Assembly: GCF_013002705.1 (NCBI RefSeq)
Contig: NZ_JABEND010000012.1
Span: 1-64,000 of the forward strand
Direction of reading: 5' to 3'
Source: Nakamurella aerolata
GTDB taxonomy: Bacteria > Actinomycetota > Actinomycetes > Mycobacteriales > Nakamurellaceae
Length of the DNA stretch: 64,000 nucleotides
Shown here: positions 7,610 to 20,449 of the stretch, one piece after another
Layout: the number at the start of each line of letters is the position of its first letter
Numbering within the stretch: position 1 is the stretch's first letter
Program-made: the position numbers and the translations under genes
Notes under the pieces: model-generated
Database searches by the model: none
What the model was told of the DNA's origin: nothing
What the model saw: only the letters and a program-made list of their open reading frames with translations

Positions 7610-8575
7610 TCAGTGCCAACCGACTCCGGCGCGGGCAAGGTCGTCGCCAAGGCGGCGCGCCGCGGCCGCCAACGCCGCAGGGTCGGGGCCGGCGGCAAGT
7701 ACCTCGCGGCTGGCGCTCGGCAGCACCCAGCGCAGCGCGTCACCGAAAATCGACCGCAGGCTGTCGACGGTGCCGCCCTGGGCGCCGAACCCCGGTGCCA
7801 GGATCGGACCGTTCAGCTCGTCGAGGCGCACCCCGAGCCGGTCAAGCGTCGCGCCGATCACCACGCCGATGCTGCCCATCGGTGCGTCGCCGGCGTTGCG
7901 GGTGGCCGCGGCGTCGATCACCTGTTGGGCAACCGTCCGCTCCATCCCGGCTTGGCCTGCGTCGGCCGGACTGTCGGCCGGATTCTCGGCTGGGTTTCCG
8001 GCAGCCGGGTTCCCGCCACCAGGGCGGGGCGGGATGGCCCGTTGTACTTGCGGGCCTTCGGGATTCGATGTCAGTGCCAGCATGAAGACCCCGCGGCCGG
8101 TCCGCTCGGCCAGGTCCAGCGCCGGTGTCAGCGAGCCGACACCGAGATAGCCGGAGACCGTGATCGCGTCCACCGCCAAGGGTGATCCGCCGGCGAGGTA
8201 GGCCCTGGCGTAGGCATCCATGGTTGAGCCGATGTCGCCGCGTTTGACGTCGAGCAGCACCAGCGCACCGGCATCGGAGCAGCGAGCGATGGTCTGCTCC
8301 AGCACCGCGATGCCGGCGCTGCCGAAGGCCTCGAAGAACGCGCTTTGCGGTTTGACCACAGAGCAGGTGGGGCCGAGCCCGTCGGCGGCGTCGAGCGCGA
8401 AGCGTTTCAGACCGTCGACGGTGACCGGAAGATCCCAGTCCCGCAACAACTGTGGGTGGGGATCGATGCCGACACACAGCGGTCCGCGTTGCCGCACGGC
8501 GTCGGCCAGCCGAGCGCCGAAGCTGACCCGGTTCGGGCTGGGGGTCGGCTGGTTGCTTGCCGCGTCGACGGTCAC
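7610..8575 (-). CDS. pyrF: Orotidine 5'-phosphate decarboxylase (type 2)
   Basis: Last enzyme of UMP synthesis: decarboxylates OMP to UMP. The 321-residue protein has the type-2 catalytic signature LLDVKRGDIGSTMDAYA (Lys-x-x-Asp array), substrate loops CVGIDPHP and VVKPQSAFFEAFG, and the C-terminal phosphate-binding APGFGAQGG. It is longer than the usual ~280 residues because of an insert rich in Pro, Gly, Asn and Ala (GNPAAGNPAENPADSPADAG, near residue 190) located after the ALTSNPEG segment, in a loop region. GTG start at 8575. Final gene of the pyr operon. Confidence 0.95.
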   Translation of the reverse strand: MTVDAASNQPTPSPNRVSFGARLADAVRQRGPLCVGIDPHPQLLRDWDLPVTVDGLKRFALDAADGLGPTCSVVKPQSAFFEAFGSAGIAVLEQTIARCSDAGALVLLDVKRGDIGSTMDAYARAYLAGGSPLAVDAITVSGYLGVGSLTPALDLAERTGRGVFMLALTSNPEGPQVQRAIPPRPGGGNPAAGNPAENPADSPADAGQAGMERTVAQQVIDAAATRNAGDAPMGSIGVVIGATLDRLGVRLDELNGPILAPGFGAQGGTVDSLRSIFGDALRWVLPSASREVLAAGPDPAALAAAARRLGDDLARAGVGWH

Positions 8576-8633
8576 GGTCTCATTCCTTCGATCGGTGTTG
8601 CTTCGTCATGTTCGTGGACATGCTTGTCCCGTC

Positions 8634-8661
8634 ATTCCGTGTCGGTCATTCCGTGTCGGTC
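8634..8661. repeat. 14-bp tandem repeat at the end of pyrD
   Basis: The 14-mer TCCGTGTCGGTCAT, read in phase with the ATGACCGACACGGA unit of the minus strand, occurs twice in tandem and is followed by partial copies. It encodes the last residues of PyrD (EMTDTE) and runs into the 70-base pyrD-pyrF spacer. It looks like replication slippage at the stop codon. Confidence 0.6.
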
Positions 8662-9797
8662 ATTTCGCGGGTGTCATTTCGCTGCCTACGTTGCGGTTCG
8701 GCCGCCAGCGCGCCGGTGATTTCACCGACCAGAGCCGGCCCGCGGTAGATGAAACCGGTGTACAACTGCACCAGCTGGGCTCCGGCGTCGAACATGGCCA
8801 GCGCGTGCTCCGGCCGGCTGATGCCGCCGACGCCGATCACCGGCAGGTCGCTCCGCTCCGCGACGAAGCGAACCACCTGTAACGCCCTGGCCCGCAACGG
8901 TTCGCCGGACAGCCCGCCCCGCTGCCGCGCGGTTGCCAGATCTTCCGCGGCGAGCCGGTCGCGGGTCAGCGTGGTGTTGGTGGCGATCACCCCGGCAACG
9001 CCCCGGTCCGCGCAGACTTGCAGCAGTTGGTCGATCGCCGCGTCGGTGAGGTCGGGGGCGATCTTGACGCAGATCGGCAGCCGCCGGCCACGACGCTGGT
9101 CGGCCAACCGGTCGGCCTCGGAGATCAACGTCGCCAGCAACTCGGTCAGTGCAGCGGCATCCTGCAACCCGCGCAGGCCAGGGGTGTTCGGCGACGACAC
9201 GTTGACGGCGATGTAGTCGGCCACCTTGTGCACAGCGCGCAGCGAGGTCAGGTAGTCGCCGATCGCCTTGTCCACGTCGGCGACTCGCGACTTGCCGATC
9301 GAGATGCCAAGCGGCACCGGCAGTTCACCGCGCCGGCGGGCGGCGTCGACTCGGTCGGCGATGGCCTCGGCGCCGGCATTGTTGAAGCCCATCCGGTTGA
9401 TGACGGCTTGCGATGCCGGCAGCCGGAACAGCCGCGGTTTGTCGTTGCCCGGCTGCGGCACCGCCGTGACGGTACCCGCCTCCACGAAGCCGAATCCCAG
9501 CGCCGGCCAGGCGTTCAGCGCGCGTCCGTCCTTGTCCAGGCCGGCAGCGACCCCGACGGGATTCGGGAATCGCACGCCGAACACCGTGCGCGCCTCCCCG
9601 GCCGGCTGTTGGCCACACAGCGCGGTGAGCGCCCGGGCAAGGGTCCGGCTCCCTGACACCGCAGCCAGCGCCCGCAGCGAGCGCTCGTGGGCCAGCTCCG
9701 GCCCGAGTGCGGAGCCACCGCCGGCGCGGAACAGCGCCGGCCGCGCCAGCCGGCGATAACCGTTGTCCACCAGGCGTTGTCTCAGCTGGCCGCCCAT
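8646..9797 (-). CDS. pyrD: Dihydroorotate dehydrogenase (quinone), class 2
   Basis: Oxidises dihydroorotate to orotate at the membrane with quinone as acceptor, fourth step of UMP synthesis. The 383-residue protein has the class-2 N-terminal helical extension (about residues 1-60), FMN-binding [19 protein letters not shown], the catalytic serine in [14 protein letters not shown], Lys in [10 protein letters not shown] and the FMN phosphate site GVGGI. The extreme C-terminus is lengthened by the short repeat shared with the spacer. It lies four bases after carB and starts with ATG at 9797. Confidence 0.95.
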   Translation of the reverse strand: MGGQLRQRLVDNGYRRLARPALFRAGGGSALGPELAHERSLRALAAVSGSRTLARALTALCGQQPAGEARTVFGVRFPNPVGVAAGLDKDGRALNAWPALGFGFVEAGTVTAVPQPGNDKPRLFRLPASQAVINRMGFNNAGAEAIADRVDAARRRGELPVPLGISIGKSRVADVDKAIGDYLTSLRAVHKVADYIAVNVSSPNTPGLRGLQDAAALTELLATLISEADRLADQRRGRRLPICVKIAPDLTDAAIDQLLQVCADRGVAGVIATNTTLTRDRLAAEDLATARQRGGLSGEPLRARALQVVRFVAERSDLPVIGVGGISRPEHALAMFDAGAQLVQLYTGFIYRGPALVGEITGALAAEPQRRQRNDTREMTDTE

Positions 9798-9800
9798 GAA

Positions 9801-13257
<3,457 letters not shown>

Positions 13258-13271
<14 letters not shown>

Positions 13272-14622
13272 CTGCGGTGTCTTTCTGTTGGTCGGGCTGG
13301 GAAGCGTCGGTGCCGGCGGTCGCGGCTGCTGAGTGGGCCCGCATCAGCGTGATGAAGTCGTCGAACAGGTAGCCGGCATCGTGCGGACCTGCCGCGGCCT
13401 CCGGATGGAACTGCACCGAAAAGGCGGGCGCAGCAGCGCATTCCAGCCCCTCCACCACGTCGTCGTTCAGACAGGTGAAGGCGATGCGCGCCGGGCCGAA
13501 GTCGGTGTCGAAGTACTCACCGGCCGCGGCACACGCGGGCGCCTGCACCGCGAATCCGTGGTTCTGCGCGGTGATCAGCACCCGGCCGGTGCGGTGGTCC
13601 TTGACCGGCTGGTTGATGCCACGGTGCCCGAAGGTCAACTTGAAGGTGCCAAGACCCAATGCCCTGCCGAGGATCTGGTTGCCGAAGCAGATACCGAAGA
13701 ACGGGATCTTTCGCTGCAGGGCTTGCCTGGTGAGCTCGACCTGCGGGTCGGCGGTGGCCGGGTCGCCTGGGCCGTTCGACAGGAAGATCCCGTCGACTCC
13801 CCTGCCGTCCTCCAGCGCCAGCACGTCGTCGATGGTGGCGTCCGCCGGCAGGACGTGGGTGCGCACGCCACGGGCGGCGAACATCCGCGGGGTGTTGGAC
13901 TTGATTCCCAGGTCGAGCGCCGCGACCGTGAGAGTGCGGTCGCTGCCGGATGTTTCGGCTCCGGCCGTGAGTCCACCGTTGGCACCGGACCCGGCACCAG
14001 GCTCCGCACCGGGCAAGTCGGCTGCGGCGTTCGGCGCAACGACGTAGCTGTGATCGGTGCTCACCTCGTTGGCCAGGTCGGCGCCCGCCATCGGTGCGAT
14101 GGCGCGCACCTTGGCGAGCATGTCCGCGTCGTCGGACAGTGCCGGGCCTGAGAAGATGCCGCACCGCATGACGCCGGCCGACCGCAGGTGCCGGGTCAGC
14201 GACCTGGTGTCGACACCGGCGATCCCGACCACCTGCTGACGCTCGAGCTCGTCGGCCAGCGAGCCGGCCGCCCGCCAGTTCGACGGCCGCGGGGACAGCT
14301 CGCGAATCACGAAGCCGGCCACCCAGATCCGCCCAGACTCGTTGTCGTTCAACGTGTCCACGTCGCCGGCGATGGCGTCCCGGCCCGGGGAGTCGGACCC
14401 GACCCAGCCGGTGTTACCGATCTGCGGCGCGGTCGCCACCACGATCTGCCGCCGGTACGACGGGTCGGTCAGCGTCTCCTGGTACCCCGTCATGCCGGTG
14501 GAGAAGACCGCCTCGCCGAACGCGGCACCGACCGCGCCGAATGCCGTGCCGCGGTGGATCCGACCGTCCTCAAGGACGAGTGCCGCCGGCGTCGGGTGCT
14601 CGGACTGCTGCTGTGCGCTCAT
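13258..14622 (-). CDS. carA: Carbamoyl-phosphate synthase small subunit
   Basis: Glutamine amidotransferase subunit that supplies ammonia to CarB. N-terminal CPSase small-chain domain starts [17 protein letters not shown]. The class I glutaminase domain carries the nucleophilic Cys in [15 protein letters not shown] and the His/Glu pair in [12 protein letters not shown]. At 454 residues it is longer than the usual ~380. The excess is a Gly/Ala/Ser-rich insert ([20 protein letters not shown]) before the glutaminase domain, plus a C-terminal tail rich in Ala, Thr and Asp. ATGA overlap with pyrC upstream and a 14-base overlap with carB downstream. Confidence 0.96.
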
Positions 14623-16034
14623 GCGGTCACCTTCGACAAGCTGTCGGTGGCCCGATCTCGGCTCGAGTCGGGTTGCGGGGCAACGAGTTCACCGTCCAGC
14701 GCGGTTGGCCGGCCGCGCAGCACGGTCGCCCGCACGGTGCCGGGCAACGTCATGCCGTTGAACGGCGTGTTGGTGGCAAGGCTGGCCAGCCGGCTGCCGT
14801 CCACCGTCCAGCTGGCGGCCGGATCGACCAGCGTCACGTTGCCAGGTTCGCCGACCGCGATCGGCCTTCCGTGGCCGGCCAACGCGCCGATCCGCGCCGG
14901 ACGTTCGCTCATGGCGGCGGCCACCCCGCGCCAGTCCAGCAGCCCCGGCTGCACCATGGTGGCGATCACCACGGACAGCGCGGTCTGCAGGCCGAGCATG
15001 CCAGGTGCCGCTGCCTCCCACTCACATTGCTTGTCGTGCAGCGCATGTGGGGCGTGGTCGGTGGCGACGATGTCGATGGTTCCGTCGGCGAGCGCGCCGC
15101 GCAACGCGGCGATGTCGGAGTCGGTGCGCAGCGGCGGATTCACCTTGAACACCGGGTCGTAGCCACGGGCACGCTCGTCGGCCAGCAGCAAGTGGTGCGG
15201 GGTGACCTCGGCCGTCACCCGCACGCCGCGCTGCTTCGCTTCCCGCACCACCCTGGCCGCCCCCGCGGTGGACAGATGGCACACATGCAACCGGGAGCCC
15301 GTCTGCTCGGCCAGCAGGCAGTCGCGGGCGATGATCGACTCCTCCGCCGCCGCCGGCCAGCCGGTGAGCCCGAGATCGGCCGCGACCGCGCCCTCGTGCA
15401 TCTGGGCACCAACGGTGAGGCGTGGCTCTTGGGCGTGCTGGGCGATGACGCCGTCGAACAGTCGCACGTACTCCAGGGCGCGGCGCATCAGCAGCGGGTC
15501 GGCAACGCAATCGCCGTCGTCGGAGAAGACCCGCACCGCTGCCGCGCTGTCGGCCATCGCGGCCAGCTCGGCGAGCCGTTCGCCCTTCCGGCCGACGGTG
15601 ACGGCCCCGATCGGTTGCACGTCAACAAGTCCGACGGCCTGTCCGAGCCTCGACACCTGCTCTACCACGGCAACGCTGTCCGCGACGGGCCTGGTGTTCG
15701 GCATGGCGAACACTGCTGTGTAGCCGCCGAGTGCGGCAGCGGCGCTGCCGGACGCCACCGTCTCGGCGTCCTCCCGTCCCGGCTCGCGCAGGTGCGCGTG
15801 CAGGTCGACCAGGCCGGGCAGCAGAACCGCGCCATCGCCGTCGATCTCGGTGACGTCGGCGCCCCGCTCGGCGGCGGCCGCGGCGGCGCCGGCACCGATG
15901 TGCGTGATGACGCCGTCGGTCAGCAACACGTCGGTGACGTCTTCGCCGTACGGCGCGGCGCCGCGGATCAGCACCGCTGCGGCGGTACTGGTTCCGGTAG
16001 TGGCGCGCCGGTTGGTGCCGGGGTGGTCAGTCAC
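14619..16034 (-). CDS. pyrC: Dihydroorotase (class I)
   Basis: Zinc amidohydrolase that cyclises carbamoyl aspartate to dihydroorotate. Metal ligands are visible in [11 protein letters not shown] (HxH with the substrate Arg), the FSDDGD motif of class I enzymes, and ATDHAPH near residue 310. At 471 residues it is slightly long because of N-terminal ([14 protein letters not shown]) and C-terminal tails. The GTG start at 16034 overlaps the stop of pyrB, and its stop overlaps the start of carA, so it is translated as part of the operon. It should associate with aspartate transcarbamoylase as in other bacteria. Confidence 0.95.
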   Translation of the reverse strand: MTDHPGTNRRATTGTSTAAAVLIRGAAPYGEDVTDVLLTDGVITHIGAGAAAAAAERGADVTEIDGDGAVLLPGLVDLHAHLREPGREDAETVASGSAAAALGGYTAVFAMPNTRPVADSVAVVEQVSRLGQAVGLVDVQPIGAVTVGRKGERLAELAAMADSAAAVRVFSDDGDCVADPLLMRRALEYVRLFDGVIAQHAQEPRLTVGAQMHEGAVAADLGLTGWPAAAEESIIARDCLLAEQTGSRLHVCHLSTAGAARVVREAKQRGVRVTAEVTPHHLLLADERARGYDPVFKVNPPLRTDSDIAALRGALADGTIDIVATDHAPHALHDKQCEWEAAAPGMLGLQTALSVVIATMVQPGLLDWRGVAAAMSERPARIGALAGHGRPIAVGEPGNVTLVDPAASWTVDGSRLASLATNTPFNGMTLPGTVRATVLRGRPTALDGELVAPQPDSSRDRATDSLSKVTA

Positions 16035-17104
16035 GCGGTCTCCGTTTCGGTGGCAGCAGCCGGTGCGGCGTCTGACGGCTGGGCGTCGGCGGTAGCGGGG
16101 CCGGATCCGGCCATCAGGTAGAGCACCGCCATCCTGATGTTCACCCCGGCGGCGACCTGGTCCAGGATCACCGAGTTGGCGGCGTCGGCGGTGGCCGGGG
16201 CAATTTCCATCCCGCGATTCATTGGGCCTGGATGCATCACGATGCCGTCCGGCCGCAGTAGCCGGCGCCTGCGTTCGTTGAGCCCGTACAGCCGCGAGTA
16301 CTCAGCGGCAGACGGGAAGTAGCCGGAGGTCATCCGCTCGGCCTGCACCCGCAGCATCATGGCGACATCGGCGCCGTCCAGCGCCTGGTCGAGGTCGTGA
16401 CCGAGTTGTACCGGCCAGTTCTCCACCCCGGCGGGCACCAGCGTCGGCGGGCAAACCAGCCGGACGTCGGCGCCGAGGGTGTTGAGCAGCCAGATATTGC
16501 TTCTGGCCACCCGGGAGTGCAGCACGTCACCGACGATCGTCACCGTTCGGCCCGCGAGGGTGCCGAGCCGGCGGCGCATCACGTACGCGTCCAGCAGCGC
16601 CTGGGTTGGGTGCTCGTGGGTGCCGTCACCGGCGTTGATCACCGTCGCATCCACCCAACCGGCCACCCGCGCCGCGGCACCGGAAGCCTTGTGCCGCAGG
16701 ACGATCGCGTCGACACCCATCGCATCGACGGTGGCGACGGTGTCACGAAGCGACTCGCCCTTGGACACCGATGAGCCCTTGCCCGAGATGTTGATGACGT
16801 CCGCGGACAACAGTTTGCCGGCCAGTTCGAACGAGCTGCGGGTGCGGGTGGAGTCCTCGAAGAACAGGTTGACGACGGTGCGACCACGCAATGTCGGCAG
16901 CTTGCGGATCTGCCGGCCGGCACCGGCCTGTTCGATCTGCGCTGCGGTGTCAAGAATCAGCTCGGCCGCGTCCGCCGACAGGGTCCTGGTGTCGAGCAGG
17001 TGCCGCGGCAACCCGGAGCCGGCCGCGGCATCTGAGTGGCGTGCGGTGGTCGGTGCAGCGGTCATGTCGGAGTTCCCAACGGTCGGCGTCGCAGTCGGGG
17101 TCAT
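16031..17104 (-). CDS. pyrB: Aspartate carbamoyltransferase catalytic subunit
   Basis: Condenses carbamoyl phosphate and aspartate, the committed step of pyrimidine synthesis. Carbamoyl-phosphate site [19 protein letters not shown], and the aspartate-side LRVQAER and [12 protein letters not shown] motifs are all present. No pyrI regulatory chain is found nearby. The ATG at 17104 overlaps the pyrR stop by four bases and leaves a 30-residue polar N-terminal tail before the first conserved helix ([13 protein letters not shown]); an internal ATG at residue 14 is the alternative. The frame is open further upstream but that part reads through pyrR. Confidence 0.96.
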   Translation of the reverse strand: MTPTATPTVGNSDMTAAPTTARHSDAAAGSGLPRHLLDTRTLSADAAELILDTAAQIEQAGAGRQIRKLPTLRGRTVVNLFFEDSTRTRSSFELAGKLLSADVINISGKGSSVSKGESLRDTVATVDAMGVDAIVLRHKASGAAARVAGWVDATVINAGDGTHEHPTQALLDAYVMRRRLGTLAGRTVTIVGDVLHSRVARSNIWLLNTLGADVRLVCPPTLVPAGVENWPVQLGHDLDQALDGADVAMMLRVQAERMTSGYFPSAAEYSRLYGLNERRRRLLRPDGIVMHPGPMNRGMEIAPATADAANSVILDQVAAGVNIRMAVLYLMAGSGPATADAQPSDAAPAAATETETA

Positions 17105-17736
17105 CGGCGGATCAACTCGACGGCGTCCCGCGGATCGAGGTCGCGCAGCCGGACGGCGACGCTGTCCGATCCCGCCGTCGGAATGTTCTTGCCGACGTAG
17201 TCGGCGCGGATCGGCAACTGCCGGTGCCCGCGGTCGATCAGCACGGCCAACTGCACCTGGGCGGGGCGGCCAAGATCGCGGAGGGCGTCCAGCGCGGCCC
17301 GGACGGTGCGCCCCGAATAGAGGACGTCGTCCACCAGCACACAGCACTGGCCGTCGACACCGCTGTCCGGCAGTGTGGTGGTGGCCAGCGTGCGCGGCGG
17401 TTTGCCGCGCAGATCGTCGCGGTACAGGGTGACGTCGAGCGAGCCGACGGGACAGGGCCGGCCGGCGAAGGTGGCGATCCGTTCGGCCAGCCGCTGCGCG
17501 AGCAGCACTCCTCTGGTCGGGATGCCGAGCAGCAGCGGGGTGGTGTCGCCGTTGCGCTCCAAGATTTGATGAGCAATGCGATCGACCGTGCGCCGGATGT
17601 CCGCGGCGTCAAGAACGGTCGCCACCGTGGCATCGGGCGCTGGGTCCGACTGGCCGGCGGGCGACCCGGTTGCCGGTGAACCGGCGCCGGACTCGGCGTC
17701 GGCGGGCCGGCCGGATGCGGGCGTGCTGCTGCTCAA
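17101..17736 (-). CDS. pyrR: Bifunctional pyr operon regulator / uracil phosphoribosyltransferase
   Basis: First gene of the pyr operon. PyrR binds pyr mRNA when UMP is abundant and also has weak uracil phosphoribosyltransferase activity. The type I PRT fold is clear: [23 protein letters not shown], the PRPP loop [18 protein letters not shown] and the C-terminal NIPT/DSVAVRL segment. The TTG start at 17736 is chosen because AAGGAG lies five bases upstream; it gives a roughly 40-residue Ser/Ala/Pro-rich tail ahead of the conserved domain ([17 protein letters not shown]). The ribosome binding site sits inside the PyrR-binding hairpin, implying translational autorepression. Confidence 0.95.
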   Translation of the reverse strand: MSSSTPASGRPADAESGAGSPATGSPAGQSDPAPDATVATVLDAADIRRTVDRIAHQILERNGDTTPLLLGIPTRGVLLAQRLAERIATFAGRPCPVGSLDVTLYRDDLRGKPPRTLATTTLPDSGVDGQCCVLVDDVLYSGRTVRAALDALRDLGRPAQVQLAVLIDRGHRQLPIRADYVGKNIPTAGSDSVAVRLRDLDPRDAVELIRR

Positions 17737-17741
17737 CGGTT

Positions 17742-17774
17742 CTCCTTTTCCGCCTCACTGGACGGGTTTGAAGG
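17742..17774 (-). promoter_or_regulatory. PyrR-binding RNA hairpin overlapping the pyrR ribosome binding site
   Basis: On the minus strand the leader reads TCCAGTGAGGCGGAAAAGG (17762-17744), very close to the conserved PyrR-binding loop known from Bacillus and mycobacteria (UCCAGAGAGGCU...AAGG). It can fold with CCTT (17774-17771) pairing AAGG, and CCG pairing CGG around a TCCAGTGAGG loop. The AAGGAG ribosome binding site (17747-17742) is part of the lower stem, so PyrR-UMP binding would hide it. Mycobacterial pyr operons are reported to be controlled translationally in this way. No attenuator terminator is seen. Confidence 0.75.
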
Positions 17775-17810
17775 ATGGTCCGAAATCTGTCGTCCAGCCT
17801 ACAGCCCTGC

Positions 17811-17826
17811 GGTCAGGCAGCTGACC
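17811..17826. promoter_or_regulatory. 16-bp inverted repeat upstream of pyrR
   Basis: GGTCAG and CTGACC flank a 4-base centre exactly. It is placed where a pyrR promoter or operator could be, but it could also be a hairpin in a long leader. No factor can be named. Confidence 0.3.
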
Positions 17827-17969
17827 CGTGCGGCCACCGCGCGATCCTCGTCGAAGCAGTTCGCGTTGCGCGACCCGGCGGTACCACTCGACACTTCAGG
17901 AACTCATTCGGGCAGCGCTCTCGCGCAAAGCCGGACGGTTCGACTACGCTGAGTAAAGCAACGCAACGA

Positions 17970-17982
17970 TCACGGTGCGTTA
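17970..17982 (+). promoter_or_regulatory. Candidate BldD box (autoregulation)
   Basis: TCACGGTGCGTTA matches 8 of the 9 fixed positions of the BldD consensus T-n-A-C-n-C-(A/T)-G-n-G-T-n-A, with G instead of C at position 6. It lies about 90 bases upstream of bldD and 20 bases after a possible -10 TACGCT. BldD represses its own gene in Streptomyces, so the site is plausible but rests on an eye match. Confidence 0.35.
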
Positions 17983-18072
17983 ATCACTGGTCACCAACCT
18001 GGGTTGGTCCCCCGGGCCGTCACGAGGCGGGAGCCGCGCACGCCCCGCCCGCAGCAGGAGGACAGAGCCGCA

Positions 18073-18552
18073 ATGCCGGACTATGCACACGCCCTGGGAG
18101 CCCGGTTGCGGGCAATCCGAAATCAGCAGGGCCTCAGCCTGCACGGTGTCGAGGAAAAGTCGGACGGCAGGTGGAAAGCCGTGGTGGTGGGCTCGTACGA
18201 GCGCGGCGACCGGGCCATCACCGTGGTCAAACTGGCCGAGCTTGCGGAGTTTTATTCGGTGCCGATCACCGACCTGCTGCCGGACGTCGCAAGCAATGCG
18301 CCGACAGCACCGGCCACCAGATTGGTGATCGACCTGGAGCGGCTCGCTGAACTGCCGACGTATCAGGCCGGCCCGTTGGCCCGCTACGCCGCGACCATTC
18401 AGACCCAGCGCGGTGACTTCGCCGGCAAGACCCTGACCATCCGGGCGGAGGACCTGCGCTCACTTGCGGTGATCTACGGGATCGCGCCAAGTGCACTGGC
18501 CGAGCAACTGGTCGACTGGGGTGTGCTGCCCGAAGGTACCGAGATCAACTAG
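18073..18552 (+). CDS. bldD: BldD-type global transcriptional regulator
   Basis: 159 residues with an N-terminal XRE-type HTH (LGARLRAIRNQQGLSLHGVEEKSDGRWKAVVVGSYERG, about 8-45) nearly identical in pattern to Streptomyces BldD, and a C-terminal domain with the cyclic-di-GMP signature: RGD in TQRGDF followed eight residues later by RAED (Streptomyces RQDD). The contact residues Arg, Asp, Arg and final Asp are all kept. In Streptomyces, c-di-GMP-dimerised BldD represses sporulation genes. Start ATG 18073 has AGGAGG 11 bases upstream. It diverges from the pyr operon and converges with nusB. Confidence 0.92.
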   Translation: MPDYAHALGARLRAIRNQQGLSLHGVEEKSDGRWKAVVVGSYERGDRAITVVKLAELAEFYSVPITDLLPDVASNAPTAPATRLVIDLERLAELPTYQAGPLARYAATIQTQRGDFAGKTLTIRAEDLRSLAVIYGIAPSALAEQLVDWGVLPEGTEIN

Positions 18553-18689
18553 CCACCCGCCCACCCGAATCTGCCAATCCCCCGCACCCACCGAATCCAC
18601 CGAGTTCACCGAATCCGCAGTGGCCGCCGACGTTCCGCAAACCGCTGACACCGCAGCGACTGCGGAGCCGCGGAGGCGGCGGAGGCTGG

Positions 18690-18715
18690 CGGCCCGATGC
18701 CGGCCCGATGCGGGC
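18690..18715. repeat. Short tandem repeat and hairpin between bldD and nusB
   Basis: CGGCCCGATGC occurs twice in a row, and GCCCG-ATG-CGGGC (18703-18715) makes a 5-bp hairpin that touches the nusB stop codon. It lies between two convergent genes and may help end transcription, but the stem is short. Confidence 0.3.
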
Positions 18716-19159
18716 TCAGCCGCGCAGTTGCGGCGCGATGCTCGCGATCTGACCGAGCACTCCGTTGATGAACTTGCCGGAGTTGTCGGTGGACAGATCC
18801 TTGGCGGCCTCCACCGCCTCGTTCACCACCACTGCCGGCGGCACGTCGTCGGCGTACAGCAGCTCGTAGGCGCCGATCCGCAGAATGGCCCTGTCCACCG
18901 CGGGCATCCGGTCGACCGTCCAGCCCTCGGCGTGCTGGGCCAGCAGCTCGTCGATCCGACGGCTGTTGCCGGCGACGCCGCGGATCAGGCTTTCCGCATA
19001 GTCGCCCAACGGCGGCAGCTCGGGCGCGTCGACCCGCTCGGCCAGCAGCTCAAGCGGGTCGATGTCGCGGGCCTCGGCGGCATACAGCACGTCGAGGGCG
19101 CGTTTGCGGGCCTTCGACCGTGCGGACAGATGCCGGCGAGGTTGGTCAGCCGGAGACAC
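18716..19159 (-). CDS. nusB: Transcription antitermination factor NusB
   Basis: 147-residue all-helical RNA-binding protein that, with NusE/S10, binds boxA in rRNA leaders. The family pattern is complete: [19 protein letters not shown] at the start, then [48 protein letters not shown] near the end. The GTG at 19159 overlaps the end of efp by 14 bases, the normal arrangement in actinobacteria; the frame is open further upstream but that part only mirrors efp. Confidence 0.95.
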   Translation of the reverse strand: MSPADQPRRHLSARSKARKRALDVLYAAEARDIDPLELLAERVDAPELPPLGDYAESLIRGVAGNSRRIDELLAQHAEGWTVDRMPAVDRAILRIGAYELLYADDVPPAVVVNEAVEAAKDLSTDNSGKFINGVLGQIASIAPQLRG

Positions 19160-19709
19160 GGCCGAGGTAGCGACCGTCGCGGGTGTCCACCTTGATGCGG
19201 TCGCCGGTGTTGAGGAACAGCGGAACCTGAATCTCGGCACCGGTTTCCAGGGTGGCCGGCTTGGTGCCGCCGGTGGAGCGATCACCCTGCAGGCCGGGGT
19301 CGGTGTGCTGCACGGTCAGTTCCACCGAGGCGGGCAGCTCGATGTACAGCACGGTGCCGTTGTTCTGGGCGACGGTGGCCTGCTGGTTCTCCAGCAGGAA
19401 GTTGGCCGCGGTGCCGACGGTCGCGCCTGGCACGTGGATCTGGTCGTAGGTGTCGCCGTCCATGAAAACGAAGTCGGCGCCGTCCTTGTAGAGGTAGGTC
19501 ATGTCCCGCTTGTCGACGGTCTCGGTGTCCACCTTGACGCCGGCGTTGAAGGTCTTGTCGACGACCTTGCCGGACAGCACGTTCTTCAGCGTGGTGCGGA
19601 CGAAGGCTGGGCCCTTGCCGGGTTTCACGTGCTGGAACTCGACGATGGTCCACAGCTGGCCTTCGATCTTGAGAACCAGGCCGTTCTTGAAATCGGCAGT
19701 GCTCGCCAC
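19146..19709 (-). CDS. efp: Translation elongation factor P
   Basis: 187 residues, exactly the standard EF-P length, when started at the GTG at 19709 ([19 protein letters not shown]). EF-P relieves ribosome stalling at polyproline. Three OB/KOW-like domains are visible; the loop that enters the peptidyl-transferase centre reads [11 protein letters not shown], with the lysine used for modification in other bacteria. The C-terminal signature [28 protein letters not shown] is intact. Upstream in-frame codons are not conserved. It is followed by nusB with overlap. Confidence 0.96.
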   Translation of the reverse strand: MASTADFKNGLVLKIEGQLWTIVEFQHVKPGKGPAFVRTTLKNVLSGKVVDKTFNAGVKVDTETVDKRDMTYLYKDGADFVFMDGDTYDQIHVPGATVGTAANFLLENQQATVAQNNGTVLYIELPASVELTVQHTDPGLQGDRSTGGTKPATLETGAEIQVPLFLNTGDRIKVDTRDGRYLGRVSG

Positions 19710-19944
19710 TTCGATCTCGCTTTCTGTTGGTCGTGCTGGGTCTTCCCTGACGGCGGCACGGTGCCGGGCGTGCAGCCTGCGCCGAGCCACGGCGCTGCCG
19801 TCGGCAGCCGATCCGCCATGGGGGTGTGATCACTGGGCGGCGTTGCCCCGGCCGTTGGCCGGGCCGAGCGTTGACCGCAGGCGAGTCTCGACCGGCAGCG
19901 CCGCTTCCTGCATCAATGATAACGGGGCACAGCGGGTCCGATGA
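19710..19944. other. Intergenic region upstream of efp
   Basis: 235 bases between the L7/L12-like gene and efp, both on the minus strand. It contains the hairpin at 19847-19863 and a relatively AT-rich ATCAATGATAAC patch (19912-19923) that could hold an efp promoter, but no convincing -35/-10 pair. pepQ, which often precedes efp in actinobacteria, is not here. Confidence 0.4.
19847..19863 (-). terminator. GC-rich hairpin before efp
   Basis: CCCGGCC-GTT-GGCCGGG, a perfect 7-bp stem, lies about 80 bases past the stop of the L7/L12-like gene and about 140 bases before efp. It may end the upstream transcript or structure the efp leader; there is no U-tract. Confidence 0.35.
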
Positions 19945-20364
19945 CTAGCCGAGGTCCGGCTCGCCCGCCACTTTGTCGACCAGTTGTTCGGCCGGCTCGG
20001 CGGCCAGCCCGGTCTTCTTGCGCACCAGGTTGATCGCCTTGCCGCGTTGCCCACCGGCGGCGTAATCGCGCACCTGCCGTTTGACCTTGGGGCTGAGCGT
20101 CGAGCCGGCGGCCACCGAGGTGCCGATCATCTTGTCGACCATCTGCTTGGCAGCCGCGAGACCGAGGCCGGTCTCCTGCCGCAGCAGTTTGATCGCCGGG
20201 ATCACCTGACCCGATTCGGCCAGGCCGCGTACCCGGCCGGCCAGGTCGGGGCTGAGCGTGACCTGGGTGGGGTCGACCGTGCCGCGCACCGAACGCACCG
20301 CCAGCAGCCCGCTCACCAGCACCACGGCGATGACGGCGATCAGGATCCACACCCAGGTCGGCAT
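19945..20364 (-). CDS. Membrane-anchored protein with L7/L12 C-terminal-like repeats
   Basis: 139 residues: one N-terminal transmembrane helix (MPTWVWILIAVIAVVLVSGL) and two copies of a helix motif resembling the ribosomal L7/L12 C-terminal domain, AIKLLRQETGLGLAAAKQMVD and AINLVRKKTGLAAEPAEQLVD, about 60 residues apart. Similar small membrane proteins of unknown function are common in actinobacteria. The cytoplasmic part may bind a protein partner in the way L7/L12 binds translation factors, but that is speculation. ATG at 20364; divergent from the nitroreductase. Confidence 0.7.
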   Translation of the reverse strand: MPTWVWILIAVIAVVLVSGLLAVRSVRGTVDPTQVTLSPDLAGRVRGLAESGQVIPAIKLLRQETGLGLAAAKQMVDKMIGTSVAAGSTLSPKVKRQVRDYAAGGQRGKAINLVRKKTGLAAEPAEQLVDKVAGEPDLG

Positions 20365-20449
20365 GGTGCTCAGCTTACGAACCTCAGCGACGGCAGGGCC
20401 AGCACCCACCGGTCGTTCGCTGCCGCGCCGCGGTTGGCAGGATGAGCTG

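Larger units (their letters stand above)
17737..18072. other. Divergent control region between pyrR and bldD
   Basis: 336 bases without a gene. Next to pyrR it holds the PyrR hairpin. A perfect dyad GGTCAG-GCAG-CTGACC lies at 17811-17826, about 75 bases upstream of pyrR. Near the other end is a BldD-box-like sequence at 17970-17982 and the bldD ribosome binding site AGGAGG (about 18057-18062). I could not assign a convincing -35/-10 pair for pyrR; a TACGCT (17944-17949) could serve as a -10 for bldD. Confidence 0.5.
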
